From positions 1 to 30,255 of the forward strand of contig JBFWSL010000009.1 of NCBI GenBank assembly GCA_050248375.1: a stretch of 30,255 nt of DNA. The letters run 5' to 3'. Position numbers and translations under genes: made by a program. The notes under the pieces are model-generated. The model saw only the letters and a program-made list of their open reading frames with translations. It was not told the origin of the DNA and searched no databases. Below, one piece after another: positions 14,557-22,117 of the stretch (its first letter is position 1; every line of letters starts with the position of its first letter). The stretch comes from JAYZVT01 sp050248375. Its GTDB lineage: Bacteria > Pseudomonadota > Alphaproteobacteria > Rhizobiales > Methyloligellaceae.

Positions 14557-14884
14557 GGAGGGTCTAGCTACAACTCGAGGCTGAAAGATTTCTCCTTAGC
14601 GGCCCGGCGCGGGCTGGAGTATGCTCCGCCACGTACCCCGCCCAAGGCCAGGGCGCGGGCACGAAGCAAGGACTGGCCCGGGGCGGTCGCCTCCACATGT
14701 TCCTCTTGCAGAGCACCGGTTTCGCCACCTTGGCGCAGATGCCAGCCGCCTTCGGCATGGTGGGCGCCGACGTTGCACTCTGTCTGTTCCATGCTCCGTT
14801 CACCGGGAAGATGTCACGCATTGTCTCCAACGCGATCATGCCGTGCGTGGCGGCGATGCTCTTGACACCGACGCCGAGGCACGG
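14557..14884. other. 328-base stretch with no recognised gene
   Basis: Between the thioredoxin-fold stop and the amidotransferase start there is no convincing gene. Frames are open on both strands (a plus-strand ATG at 14697 gives 63 codons ending at 14888; a minus-strand ATG at 14792 gives 74 codons), but none has a good ribosome site or a recognisable family, and base composition at 14690-14870 is less GC-rich than the neighbours. It may be a decayed gene or a long leader; GAGG at 14876-14879 is the ribosome site of the next gene. Confidence 0.4.
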
Positions 14885-15613
14885 ATGAAGGCGCTGGCGG
14901 TCAGGCATGTAGGCTTCGAGCATCTGGGCAGCTTCACGCCCGTTCTCGCTGCGCGCGGCTACGAGGTGCGCTACAGGGACGCCGGCGTCGACCCGCTCAC
15001 GGGCGACCGGGAAGCGCCGGACCTGCTGATCGTGCTCGGCGGCCCCATCGGCGCCTATGAGGAGGCGCTGTATCCGTTTCTCGGCGACGAATTGCGGCTG
15101 ATCGAGCGGCAGCTCAAGGCGGGCAAGCCGGTGCTCGGCATCTGCCTGGGCGCGCAGCTTATCGCGCGGGCGCTGGGCGCGCGGGTGTATCCGAACACGC
15201 GGAAGGAAATCGGCTGGGGAGCGCTGACGCCAACGCCGGAGGGCCTCTCCTCCCCGCTCGCGCCGCTGGCGCGCTGCGGCTGGCAGGTGCTGCACTGGCA
15301 CGGCGACACCTTCGACCTGCCGGAGGGCGCGGTGCGCCTGTGCTCGACGCCGGCGACGCCGAACCAGGCCTTCGCGCTCGGCCCGAAGGTGCTCGGGCTG
15401 CAGTTCCACATGGAGTTCCGCGCCGACGAGCTGGAGCGCTGGATGATCGGACACGCGGTCGAGATCGCCGCGGCAGGGGTCGATCACTCCAAGCTGCGCG
15501 CCAGCACCATGAAGCACGGACCCGGGCTGGAGCGCGCGGGGCCGGAGTGCCTGGTCAACTGGCTCGACGCCATGACGGCGCGGGGACGCGCCAGGCTGCG
15601 GGTGGTGCGCTAG
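14885..15613 (+). CDS. Class I glutamine amidotransferase (GMP-synthase-like domain)
   Basis: A 242-residue cytoplasmic protein with the class I GATase triad: nucleophile C87 in LGICLGAQLIARALGA, and H175/E177 in LGLQFHMEF. Other family blocks are LIVLGGPIGAYEE, YPFLGDELRLIERQLKAGK, EIGWGALTP and WHGDTFDLPEGA. The lone domain resembles the glutamine amidotransferase homologues related to YfeJ or GuaA's N-terminal domain; the acceptor substrate is unknown, since no synthetase domain is attached and no partner gene is adjacent. The ATG at 14885 has GAGG five bases upstream and gives the normal family start (MKALAVRHVGFEHLG). It is convergent with the metallo-hydrolase gene at 15665. Confidence 0.9.
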   Translation: MKALAVRHVGFEHLGSFTPVLAARGYEVRYRDAGVDPLTGDREAPDLLIVLGGPIGAYEEALYPFLGDELRLIERQLKAGKPVLGICLGAQLIARALGARVYPNTRKEIGWGALTPTPEGLSSPLAPLARCGWQVLHWHGDTFDLPEGAVRLCSTPATPNQAFALGPKVLGLQFHMEFRADELERWMIGHAVEIAAAGVDHSKLRASTMKHGPGLERAGPECLVNWLDAMTARGRARLRVVR

Positions 15614-15664
15614 CGCATCATCCGGCCAGGTGGAATCGCCTGGCCGGCAAGATAATGCACCAGA

Positions 15665-16513
15665 TCAATAGCCCGGGAGCACAAGCACCTGCGGCCTGTC
15701 GGGCATGGTCTTCTGGGAAATCACGATCGAGGCGGTGTCGTTGCGCCTGACCGCGTAGCTGGCGCCCAGCGCGGTCAGGAACCGCTCCAGCGTGGACGGC
15801 CCGAAATAGTGCATGGGCAGCACGAGCCGGGCCTGCAGATCCTTCAGCACCTTCATCATGCCGTCGGTGTCGAGGGTGTAGGAGCCGTCCACCGGCGCCA
15901 TGACGATGTCGAGCTGGCCGATATGGGCGAGCTGCTGATCGGTGAGTTCGTGATGCAGGTGGCCGAGATGGCCGATGCACAGGCCGGCCGTCTCGAAGAT
16001 GAAGATGGAATTGCCGAATTCCTCGGTGCCGCCCGACCAGCGGCGGATGTTGGTCGACACGTTGCGGATGAAGACGTCGCTGACGGTCAGGTTGTGAACG
16101 GCGGGCCCTCCCTCGGGGTTCCAGCCGCGCAGGACGTGCTCGATCTTGGGGTCGGGATAGTCCGTATAGTGGGTCTCATGCGCGTGGTTCATGGTGACCA
16201 CTTCGGGCACCGGTCCCTGGCCATGCCAGCCGGCATAGTCGGTGGCGATGCGCACGCCGCCGGGAGACTCGATCAGGAAGGTGGCGTGGCCCACGAAAGT
16301 GATGCGCACCTCGTCGTTCTGCAGGGAGGCGGTGCGCGCCCGGGGCCGGAAGCCCGAAACAGTATCCGGGCCGCGGTAGGCGACACGCATAACGGGGCCG
16401 AGATTTTCCGCGACCGCGAGGCAGCGGCTGACGGCGGGCGCGGCGCCGGCGGCCCCCGGCAGCAGGATGGCGGCGGCGAGAACGAGCGGGAGCAGGAGGC
16501 GGACGGCGGTCAC
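15665..16513 (-). CDS. Exported metallo-beta-lactamase-fold hydrolase (UlaG-like, COG2220)
   Basis: A 282-residue protein with an N-terminal signal peptide (about 1-25, LLLPLVLAAAILLPGAAGA). The MBL fold is shown by ITFVGHATFLIESPGGVRIATDY, the metal motif region TMNHAHETHY (H110, H112, H115), IGHLGHLHHEL (H182, H185), IVMAPVDGSY and LPMHYFGPST (H235). The first motif is odd: HxHxDH is HAHETH, with Thr where the metal-ligand Asp normally sits. The start is GTG at 16513, supported by AAGGAG seven bases upstream; it is the third gene of a minus-strand group DUF6152 - DUF6644 - hydrolase, 49 bases after the previous stop. The substrate is unknown. Confidence 0.82.
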   Translation of the reverse strand: MTAVRLLLPLVLAAAILLPGAAGAAPAVSRCLAVAENLGPVMRVAYRGPDTVSGFRPRARTASLQNDEVRITFVGHATFLIESPGGVRIATDYAGWHGQGPVPEVVTMNHAHETHYTDYPDPKIEHVLRGWNPEGGPAVHNLTVSDVFIRNVSTNIRRWSGGTEEFGNSIFIFETAGLCIGHLGHLHHELTDQQLAHIGQLDIVMAPVDGSYTLDTDGMMKVLKDLQARLVLPMHYFGPSTLERFLTALGASYAVRRNDTASIVISQKTMPDRPQVLVLPGY

Positions 16514-16562
16514 GATGGTCTCCTTGTCATGGACCGTGGCTCCTTGCGGCCAGCGGCCAAGG

Positions 16563-17027
16563 TCAGAAATACCCGACCATGCGGCCGAGAACGATGGCCC
16601 CGGACCACAGGGCGATGGAGGCGAGGCCCGCCATGCGCGGCCACGGGCCCTCGCCGCCCGCCTTCCACCCGGGGGCGAGGCGCAGCAGGACGGCATTGGC
16701 GAGCGCCAGCAGCACCAGCGCGATCTTGGCGAGGAACCAGCCGGAAGCGGCGTATTGCGTCGCCTTGGCGGCGAAGAGGAGAAAGCCGCTGGCGGCCGCC
16801 AGCAACAGGCCGGCGATGGCGACGGGGACGAGTACGCGCCTGAGAGGAGCCAGCGCCAGAGCCGGCCAGAATCCCGCCAGCCTCAGATCGAGCGGCACGA
16901 TCGAGCCGAACAGCAGCGCGAGGCCGAGAATGTGGGCCGCATTGACCAGGGGATAGGTCCAGGTGGAGCCGCGCAGGGCGACCACCGCCGGCCACTGCTC
17001 GAGGGCTGTGAGCATGGCCTGGAGCAA
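16563..17027 (-). CDS. Four-helix membrane protein (DUF6644/DUF2214-like)
   Basis: A 154-residue integral membrane protein with four hydrophobic segments at about 27-48, 66-86, 97-116 and 132-152. The first contains NAAHILGLALLFGSIVPLDLR, with the conserved histidine of this family, and the loop before TM2 is basic (LRRVLVP). Proteins of this type commonly lie beside DUF6152 proteins, as here; their function is not known. The start is taken as TTG at 17027 because a GGGGAGG ribosome site lies seven bases upstream; the ATG at 17015 would remove only four residues. It lies 28 bases after the DUF6152 stop and 49 before the metallo-hydrolase, consistent with one operon. Confidence 0.75.
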   Translation of the reverse strand: MLQAMLTALEQWPAVVALRGSTWTYPLVNAAHILGLALLFGSIVPLDLRLAGFWPALALAPLRRVLVPVAIAGLLLAAASGFLLFAAKATQYAASGWFLAKIALVLLALANAVLLRLAPGWKAGGEGPWPRMAGLASIALWSGAIVLGRMVGYF

Positions 17028-17055
17028 TCACCGTCCTCCCCTCTTGCGCCAGCCG

Positions 17056-17460
17056 TCAGGAACGGCGGTCGGGATAGAGGTTGTAGGTCTTGCCCGCGAT
17101 GGTCACCAGCTCGGCCTTCACGAGCTTCTGAGCGGGATCCTTGGCGCGGCGGCCGGAAATGGTCACCTCGGTGCCCACCGCCAGCAGCGCGTCGTCGAGG
17201 CCCGCGCTCTTGTGGCGCCAGGGCTGGCCGACTTCCACGGTCCAGAGTTCGCCTTCGGACTCGACGGTGAGCTCCCCATGGGGATTGCCGAGCCTGGCTG
17301 TCCTGATGACGCCGGAGATCTCGAACACCTGGTCGTCGGCCCAGGCCCAGCCATGATGCGCGAGCGCGAGGCGGGAGCCGGAGACGGCCATCGCACCCGC
17401 CAATGCGGCGGCAACGAGCGTCATCGGACCCAGCAGTTTCAGAAATATTCGGCGTCTCAC
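17056..17460 (-). CDS. DUF6152-family periplasmic protein
   Basis: A 134-residue exported protein. After a basic start (VRRRIFLKLLG) and a hydrophobic signal segment to about 34 (ending SRLALA), the mature part starts AHHGWAWADDQVFEISGVI and contains the family blocks GNPHGELTVES, WTVEVGQPWRHKSAGLDD, VGTEVTISGRRAKD and AGKTYNLYPDR. DUF6152 proteins are small beta-rich, OB-fold-like periplasmic proteins of unknown role. The start is GTG at 17460, preceded by a GAGGAGAGG ribosome site. It is the first gene of the DUF6152 - DUF6644 - metallo-hydrolase group and is divergent from the Thr/Val-rich secreted protein gene at 17619. Confidence 0.85.
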   Translation of the reverse strand: MRRRIFLKLLGPMTLVAAALAGAMAVSGSRLALAHHGWAWADDQVFEISGVIRTARLGNPHGELTVESEGELWTVEVGQPWRHKSAGLDDALLAVGTEVTISGRRAKDPAQKLVKAELVTIAGKTYNLYPDRRS

Positions 17461-17618
17461 CGGCCTCTCCTCGGATTGGAACTCCGGACTGCCCCTATTC
17501 AATAACAAAAGCGCGCAAGGGCAATGACCCGGCCGTTCACGAGCGCGTGTACGGGGCGGGACGGGGAACCCGCGCAACGCGGGGACAGTTTGGGAAGAGC
17601 AAACGAAAGGAGGCGAGA

Positions 17619-18068
17619 ATGTCGCGAATCCTGAAACTCGCGGCGGCCCTTGCCGCCGCAAGCGCCCTTGGCGCGGGCGCGGCCGCCGCCGACGTGGTGA
17701 CCTACCAGACCTACACGACCACGACCGCGCCCCAGGTGGTGTATACCGCGCCGCAGGCGGTCGTTACGGCCGCGCCCCGTGTCGTGGTGACGCCCGCGCC
17801 GGCGGAGACCGTGGTGACGAGGCCGATCACCCAGGTGGCGAATGAACCGGCGACCATCGTAACGACACCAGCGCCGCAGGTTGTGGCCCAGCCGCAAACC
17901 ATCGTCACGGAGCAGCGTCCGGCCACGGTGGTCACGAGGCAGTATGTGGTGCCGCAGCAGAACTATGTGGTGGTGCGTCCCGCCGATTGCGGCCTCTACC
18001 ACTACTGGAACGGCGCGGCTTGCGTCGATGCACGGGTGAACCCGCCCACCCTGATCGTCAACGAGTGA
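17619..18068 (+). CDS. Secreted Thr/Val/Pro-rich low-complexity protein
   Basis: A 149-residue protein with a signal peptide (1-24, ending GAGAAAA) and a mature region built from loose repeats of Val, Thr, Ala, Pro and Gln (for instance VVYTAPQAVVTAAPRVVVTP and PAPQVVAQPQTIVTEQ). A short C-terminal domain with two Cys (ADCGLYHYWNGAACVDARVN) probably closes a disulfide. This layout, an unstructured periplasmic spacer plus a small Cys-pair tail, is common in Hyphomicrobiales secreted proteins; no function can be given. The start is firm: AAAGGAGG at 17607-17613 precedes the ATG at 17619. Its leader has a GC-rich hairpin near 17571-17584, and a stem at 18102-18139 follows the stop. Confidence 0.8.
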   Translation: MSRILKLAAALAAASALGAGAAAADVVTYQTYTTTTAPQVVYTAPQAVVTAAPRVVVTPAPAETVVTRPITQVANEPATIVTTPAPQVVAQPQTIVTEQRPATVVTRQYVVPQQNYVVVRPADCGLYHYWNGAACVDARVNPPTLIVNE

Positions 18069-18101
18069 CGTAGGCAGATCGAGCGACATGGGCAGATGAA
18101 G

Positions 18102-18139
18102 CACGCCCGGGCAAGCCCGCTATCGGCTGTCCGGGCGTG
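18102..18139. terminator. Hairpin between convergent genes
   Basis: CACGCCCGG (18102-18110) pairs perfectly with CCGGGCGTG (18131-18139) around a 20-base loop that can itself fold (AGCCCGC...). It lies 33 bases after the stop at 18068 and 24 bases beyond the DUF456 stop on the other strand. No T run follows, so it is a possible bidirectional terminator. Confidence 0.45.
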
Positions 18140-18162
18140 TCATTCGCGTGTCCGGGGCAGGG

Positions 18163-18726
18163 TCAGAGCGTGTGGACGGCCAGGGAGACCAGCATGACAC
18201 CGCCCACCAGCAGCTTGCCGGCGGTGCCGAGCAGGCGGCCGATGAGCGCGCCCCAGCCGACATTGACGCTGAGGTCGGGACGGCCGTGCTTCCACATTTC
18301 CCCGAGCCAGGCTCCCGCGAAGGCGCCGAGCGCGCCGCCGATGAGCGCGCCGAGGATGGGGCCCGCCACCGGAATCGGCAGGCCGCCGACGGCGCCCATG
18401 ATGCTGCCCGCGATGGTGCCGGCGATGGCGAGGAACATGGCGCGCTTGCTGGCGCCCTGTTTGGCGGCGCCGAAGGCTCCCGCGACGGTCTCCAGTATCT
18501 CGCCGCCGGCGGCGAGCAGGAACAACAGCCCCACCGTGTTCCAGGTGAGGCCGGCCCCGTCCGCCATGGAGGGGCTCTGGGGCGTCACCCAGGCGGCGAA
18601 CATGGCCGCCAGCCCGACGATGATCCAGTTGCCGGGCATGGCGAAGAAATTGAGCATCCAGGCGACGAAAGCTCCGAAGAGCAGGAACGCGGCCCAGGCG
18701 TAGTAGGCGATTTCGATCTCGGACAT
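18163..18726 (-). CDS. DUF456 family membrane protein
   Basis: A 187-residue hydrophobic protein with several membrane segments (about 10-28, 33-48, 62-80, 96-125, 128-145 and 163-183). Segments typical of DUF456 are FFAMPGNWIIVGLAAMFAAW, a GGEILETVAGAFGAAKQGAS stretch and the glycine-rich GPILGALIGGALGAFAGAWLGE repeats, which resemble a glycine-zipper. The function of DUF456 is not known. The ATG at 18726 is the only sensible start. A small membrane-protein gene lies upstream on the same strand, 40 bases away, so the two may be co-transcribed. Confidence 0.88.
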   Translation of the reverse strand: MSEIEIAYYAWAAFLLFGAFVAWMLNFFAMPGNWIIVGLAAMFAAWVTPQSPSMADGAGLTWNTVGLLFLLAAGGEILETVAGAFGAAKQGASKRAMFLAIAGTIAGSIMGAVGGLPIPVAGPILGALIGGALGAFAGAWLGEMWKHGRPDLSVNVGWGALIGRLLGTAGKLLVGGVMLVSLAVHTL

Positions 18727-18766
18727 GGGGCATAAGTAGGTTGCGGGACGCCGGGTGCAAGTGTCC

Positions 18767-19018
18767 CTACAAGTGACAGCGAAGCCTTTCGGCCGCGAGG
18801 ATCGCCGCCCAGGCGCAGAGGGGACCCGCGATCAGCAGGCCGACGGAGGCATATTCCGGCGTAATGCGTCCAAGCGCCAGGCCGCACAGGGCGGCGGCGA
18901 TGGAGCCCAGGATCACGTTCCACAGCAGGTTGCGCGTGGCCGACGGCCGGTAGACGGCGGCGAACCAGGCCACCGCGTTGCCTATGCACATGCTCAGGAT
19001 GATGCTCACATAGTCCAA
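18767..19018 (-). CDS. Small membrane protein of unknown function
   Basis: Up to 83 residues with three hydrophobic segments (about 5-21, 30-49 and 58-77). The middle part RNLLWNVILGSIAAALCGLAL recalls the GlsB/YeaQ transglycosylase-associated membrane family, but the similarity is too weak to name it. The start is uncertain: TTG at 19018 gives MDYVSIILSM, GTG at 19009 and ATG at 18991 are alternatives, and none has a strong ribosome site. Gene status rests on its hydrophobic pattern and its place 40 bases upstream of DUF456 on the same strand. Confidence 0.6.
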   Translation of the reverse strand: MDYVSIILSMCIGNAVAWFAAVYRPSATRNLLWNVILGSIAAALCGLALGRITPEYASVGLLIAGPLCAWAAILAAERLRCHL

Positions 19019-19201
19019 GGCAGGAATTCCCGGTCAGCGGCTTACCCAAGGCAAGTTGTGCGCCCGGGCGCGATCCGGCATTATGCGGGCCGCGCGCGGG
19101 AGCGGGCGCATGCTATCAGGAAAAGCGGGGGCGCAGGGGTAACGGACTTCAGGTCCGCGAGCCGTATCATGCTGCCCCGGGGGCGGCCAGAAAGGAAGCC
19201 A

Positions 19202-20479
19202 ATGTCTCATGCGTTGCGCGGCGGTCTCTCCCGCCTGGAGACCACCACCAAGATCACCCTCGCCGTGCTGGCGCTGGCCAGCGGCGTCTATACCTATCTG
19301 GGCGTGCGAGGGCTGCTGTCGGGCTCGTCGAGCCTCGTCTTCTTCGGCGCCATCATCTATTCGGCCGCGGTCTCGGTGGGCATCTACGCCTTCTGGTCGT
19401 ACATGATCCGCTTCCTGCCCCATATCCGCCACGCGGACGCGCGGCGGATGCTCTACGGGGCCATGGTGCTCGGGTCGGGCATGATCATCGCCATGTCGTC
19501 CTGGCTGAACGCGGCGGCGCTGGCGGGATCGGCGGCGCTGGCCCAGCACATGGCGGTCTACACGGAGAAATCGCAGCAGGCCCTGGACGAGGCGCATAAC
19601 ACCGCCCTCGCCGCGCAGGGGCTGCTGCCCGACATCCAGCTCGCCTCGCAGCGCTTCGCGCGCCTGGCGGCGCAGGAGAAGGAGTCGGGCTCGCTCACCG
19701 GCACCTCGGGAAGCGGCACCGTGGTGCAACTGCTGACCCAGATGTCGGGGCAGCTTTCGGGACTCGCGGAGGAGGTGCGCCAGTCACGCACGCAGGTGCG
19801 CTCGCTGTTCGAGCAGGGCGGCCAGCATCTCTCCAGGATGCGGCAGATCGTTTCCTCCACCGGCCCCATCGAGCCCAGGCGCAACGCCTTCGCGGAGGAA
19901 GCGGTCGCGCTCACCGGCGTGATCGCGGGCCTGAAGCAGACTTCCATCGCGCCGGCGGTGAAGCGCGCGGCGGAAGATCTGAGCCGCTCCTTCATCGCGC
20001 CGGTCGCCGACGGCAGCACGGCCTCGCTCGCCGCGCGGCAGACGGAGGTGGTCGGCAACGTGGAGAAGGCGATCCGGGAGCAGTCGAAGGCGCTGTCGGC
20101 GGCGGCGGACGACATCCTCAATCGGCCCGAGGCGGTGCCGGCGCGCTTCACGCCGCTGTCCACGCCGGAAGCGGTGCTGCTCTACGCCACCGACTTCCTG
20201 CCGAGCTGGGCGGGCGCCATTTCCATCGACCTGCTGCCGGCGGTGTTCATTCTCGTGCTGTGCATCGTGCAGGCGGTGATCCGGCGCGAGGAAGGCGACG
20301 ACCATGACGAGCATGAGGTGACGGCGGCGGAGATGCGCCGCGCCATGCGGATCTACCAGCGGCTCGGCGACGACAAGGAGGAGGCCGCGCCGCGCGAGCG
20401 CGATGGCCGCGAGGAGCGCGGGGACGTTGCGGGCCCGCAGCGCATCGAGGCCCTGCCGTCGGCCCGCACGCGGCGGTAG
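19202..20479 (+). CDS. Membrane protein with central coiled-coil region, unknown function
   Basis: A 425-residue protein. Three N-terminal membrane segments (about 17-36, 44-68 and 82-108) are followed by a long helical, Gln/Ala/Glu-rich region (about 115-310) with heptad-like segments (EKSQQALDEAHNTALAAQG, LAEEVRQSRTQVRSLFEQGG), a further membrane segment near 338-362 (WAGAISIDLLPAVFILVLCI) and a charged cytoplasmic tail (about 365-425, REEGDDHDEHEVTAAEMRR). It has no kinase, HAMP or methyl-accepting signature. The ATG at 19202 has AAGGAA upstream. The ClpP-fold gene begins only six bases after its stop, so the two are almost certainly one operon and may form a complex; that is inference. 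Confidence 0.8.
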   Translation: MSHALRGGLSRLETTTKITLAVLALASGVYTYLGVRGLLSGSSSLVFFGAIIYSAAVSVGIYAFWSYMIRFLPHIRHADARRMLYGAMVLGSGMIIAMSSWLNAAALAGSAALAQHMAVYTEKSQQALDEAHNTALAAQGLLPDIQLASQRFARLAAQEKESGSLTGTSGSGTVVQLLTQMSGQLSGLAEEVRQSRTQVRSLFEQGGQHLSRMRQIVSSTGPIEPRRNAFAEEAVALTGVIAGLKQTSIAPAVKRAAEDLSRSFIAPVADGSTASLAARQTEVVGNVEKAIREQSKALSAAADDILNRPEAVPARFTPLSTPEAVLLYATDFLPSWAGAISIDLLPAVFILVLCIVQAVIRREEGDDHDEHEVTAAEMRRAMRIYQRLGDDKEEAAPRERDGREERGDVAGPQRIEALPSARTRR

Positions 20480-20485
20480 CGCGCC

Positions 20486-21322
20486 ATGTTCGCCAACGAG
20501 GACAAGCCCGGCAAGCTGGAAGGCATGGTCGAGGCCGTGCCCGAGGGCGCGGTGTTGCGCGGGCTGTTCGCCGGCCTGCTGACCATGACGGTCATCCTCG
20601 TCGGGCTGGATTTCAGCGAGCTGATGCAGCGCGACGACGGATTGAGCGTGCTGGAGCAGCGCACCGAGCCCATGGAGATGGAGCGGCCGAAGAAGGACGA
20701 CAATCTGCGTCCCTACCTGCCGCTCACCATGCCGGTCGCGCCGGGAGGCGGCGGGCGGCCCGCCATGCCGGGATACAAATCCCCGCCCCCGCCCAGGCTG
20801 CTGCGGGAAGAGATGACGTTCCGGCTCGACGCGGACGGCAAGGCGAGCGCCGTGGGAATGATCAAGCCGGGCACGGCCAAGGCCTTCGAGCGCTTCCTGG
20901 AGCAGAACCGGGACAAGGTGAAGGAGATCGTGCTGCATTCGCCGGGCGGCTCGGTGCCCGACGCGATGGACATGGCGCGGATCATCCGCAAGGCGAAAAT
21001 GACCACCGCCGTTCCCGGCAACGGCTATTGCGCGTCTTCCTGTCCGCTGGTGTTCGCGGGCGGCGAGAAGCGGATCGCAGGCGACAAGGCGTGGATCGGC
21101 GTCCACCGTGTATTCACGCTGGAGTCCACCGTCGGAACGCTGCAGGAGGGCATGGCGGCGGCGCAGGATATCTCGGCGAAGTGCCAGCAGTTCCTGATCG
21201 ACATGGACGTGGATCCGAAAGTCTGGATCCACGCCATGACGACTCCGAAGGAACGCCTGTACGTTTTCACTCCGGAAGAACTGACCAGACTCAAGCTCGC
21301 CACCAGGGTGGGGTCGGCCTGA
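20486..21322 (+). CDS. Membrane-anchored ClpP/crotonase-fold protein (COG3904-like periplasmic protein)
   Basis: A 278-residue protein with one N-terminal membrane helix (about 22-41), a Pro/Gly-rich linker (about 75-105) and a ClpP-like domain (about 108-275). Conserved features are the oxyanion-type loop LHSPGGSVPDAMDMARII (PGGS at 153-156), the serine-bearing loop NGYCASSCPLVFAGG (S184 or S185) and IGVHRVF (H207), in the order of a serine protease of the ClpP/SppA clan. COG3904 proteins are predicted periplasmic and their substrates are unknown, so protease activity is inferred. It is six bases downstream of the coiled-coil membrane gene, which is its likely partner. No strong ribosome site precedes the ATG, consistent with coupled translation. 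Confidence 0.82.
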   Translation: MFANEDKPGKLEGMVEAVPEGAVLRGLFAGLLTMTVILVGLDFSELMQRDDGLSVLEQRTEPMEMERPKKDDNLRPYLPLTMPVAPGGGGRPAMPGYKSPPPPRLLREEMTFRLDADGKASAVGMIKPGTAKAFERFLEQNRDKVKEIVLHSPGGSVPDAMDMARIIRKAKMTTAVPGNGYCASSCPLVFAGGEKRIAGDKAWIGVHRVFTLESTVGTLQEGMAAAQDISAKCQQFLIDMDVDPKVWIHAMTTPKERLYVFTPEELTRLKLATRVGSA

Positions 21323-21346
21323 GCCAGCCAGGGCCCTGCTTCGGGA

Positions 21347-21619
21347 TCAGTCGCGCTTGACGATCTCGCCGGTGACCGGATGAAGCTTGAACTCGACCTT
21401 GGCGCCATTGCGGTCCCTGCCCTCGACCTCATAGCAGCCGTCGTCCATCTCGACCTCGCGCACCGTGTAGCCCATGGCCTCGACCTTGGCCGACACGGCC
21501 TGAACCGAAAGCTTCGGCGCCCCCGGCTCCGCGCGGCAGCGCACGTCGTCCGTGGCGTGGGCCGGAACGGCGGTGGCGGCGAACAGGGCGACGGCGGACA
21601 CGGCGATGAATTTGTTCAT
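21347..21619 (-). CDS. PepSY-domain periplasmic protein
   Basis: A 90-residue exported protein: signal peptide 1-22 (ending AVPAHA), then a PepSY-like domain with VSAKVEAMGYTVREVEMDDG, CYEVEGRDRNGAKVEFKLHP and the typical ending VTGEIVKRD. Two Cys (C28 and C62) may pair. PepSY domains bind or inhibit secreted peptidases or act as sensing modules. The ATG at 21619 is preceded by AAAGGAG. It is divergent from a second PepSY gene that heads a two-component operon; the shared intergenic region carries repeated motifs, so this gene is a likely target of that system. Confidence 0.9.
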   Translation of the reverse strand: MNKFIAVSAVALFAATAVPAHATDDVRCRAEPGAPKLSVQAVSAKVEAMGYTVREVEMDDGCYEVEGRDRNGAKVEFKLHPVTGEIVKRD

Positions 21620-21642
21620 GGGGGAAGTCTCCTTTGTATAAC

Positions 21643-21750
21643 GTCACCCGCTCGGTGACCTTTCCTTGACGTCACCGGTGCGGCGACGACTGCACCATAG
21701 GGGAGAGCCGGTGACGGCCGCCTGTCAGCCGCTGTCAGCGAATTGTCATC
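21643..21750. promoter_or_regulatory. Divergent PepSY promoter region with inverted GTCACC/GGTGAC and tandem TGTCAGC boxes
   Basis: GTCACC (21643-21648) and GGTGAC (21654-21659) form a 6-bp inverted repeat, and the same words return at 21671-21676 and 21710-21715. Further right TGTCAGC (21723-21729), TGTCAGC (21733-21739) and TGTCATC (21744-21750) are direct repeats at 10 and 11 base spacing. Direct repeats at one helical turn are the usual site type of OmpR-family regulators, and the regulator gene at 22117 is in the operon they precede; binding is inferred. Confidence 0.55.
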
Positions 21751-21772
21751 CGGGACACGTCATTCTGGGTTC

Positions 21773-22117
21773 ATGAAAACGCTCACCAGAAGCGTCCTGC
21801 TCTGCCTGATCGTCGCCTTCGCTATCGGCATGGGCCTGGCGGCCGGCCGGGTGCTCGCCGACGACGGCAAGGGCCGCAAGGGCCGCGATCACGACGACGC
21901 CTACCGGGCGCTGCAGGGAGGCAAGATCCTCGGGCTGCCCGAAGTGCTGGCCATCGTGCGCAGGCGCACTTCAGGCGAGGTGCTCGAGACGGAGTTCGAC
22001 TACGAGGACGGCGTGCCGGTCTACGAATTCAAATATGTGGACAAGAGCGGACGCGTGCGGGAGCTTGAGATCGACGCCCGGACGGGCGCCGTGATCAAGG
22101 ACGAGCTGGACGACTGA
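21773..22117 (+). CDS. PepSY-domain protein heading a two-component operon
   Basis: A 114-residue exported or membrane-anchored protein with an N-terminal hydrophobic segment (about 7-25, VLLCLIVAFAIGMGLAAG), a charged linker with KGRKGRDHDDAYRALQGGK and a PepSY domain containing EVLAIVRRRTSGEVLETEF, VYEFKYVDKSGRVRELEID and the ending RTGAVIKDELDD. The ATG at 21773 is preferred to an in-frame start at 21743, which lies in the repeat region. The stop overlaps the start of the response regulator by one base (TGATG), so translation is coupled. Such PepSY proteins commonly accompany PhoQ-like kinases, possibly as periplasmic modulators; this role is inferred. Confidence 0.88.
   Translation: MKTLTRSVLLCLIVAFAIGMGLAAGRVLADDGKGRKGRDHDDAYRALQGGKILGLPEVLAIVRRRTSGEVLETEFDYEDGVPVYEFKYVDKSGRVRELEIDARTGAVIKDELDD

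Noticed and set aside
17705..17960. Repetitive Thr/Val/Pro region as a possible CRISPR or tandem DNA repeat
   Set aside because: It is protein low complexity inside a well-supported secreted protein gene; there are no regularly spaced identical DNA units.
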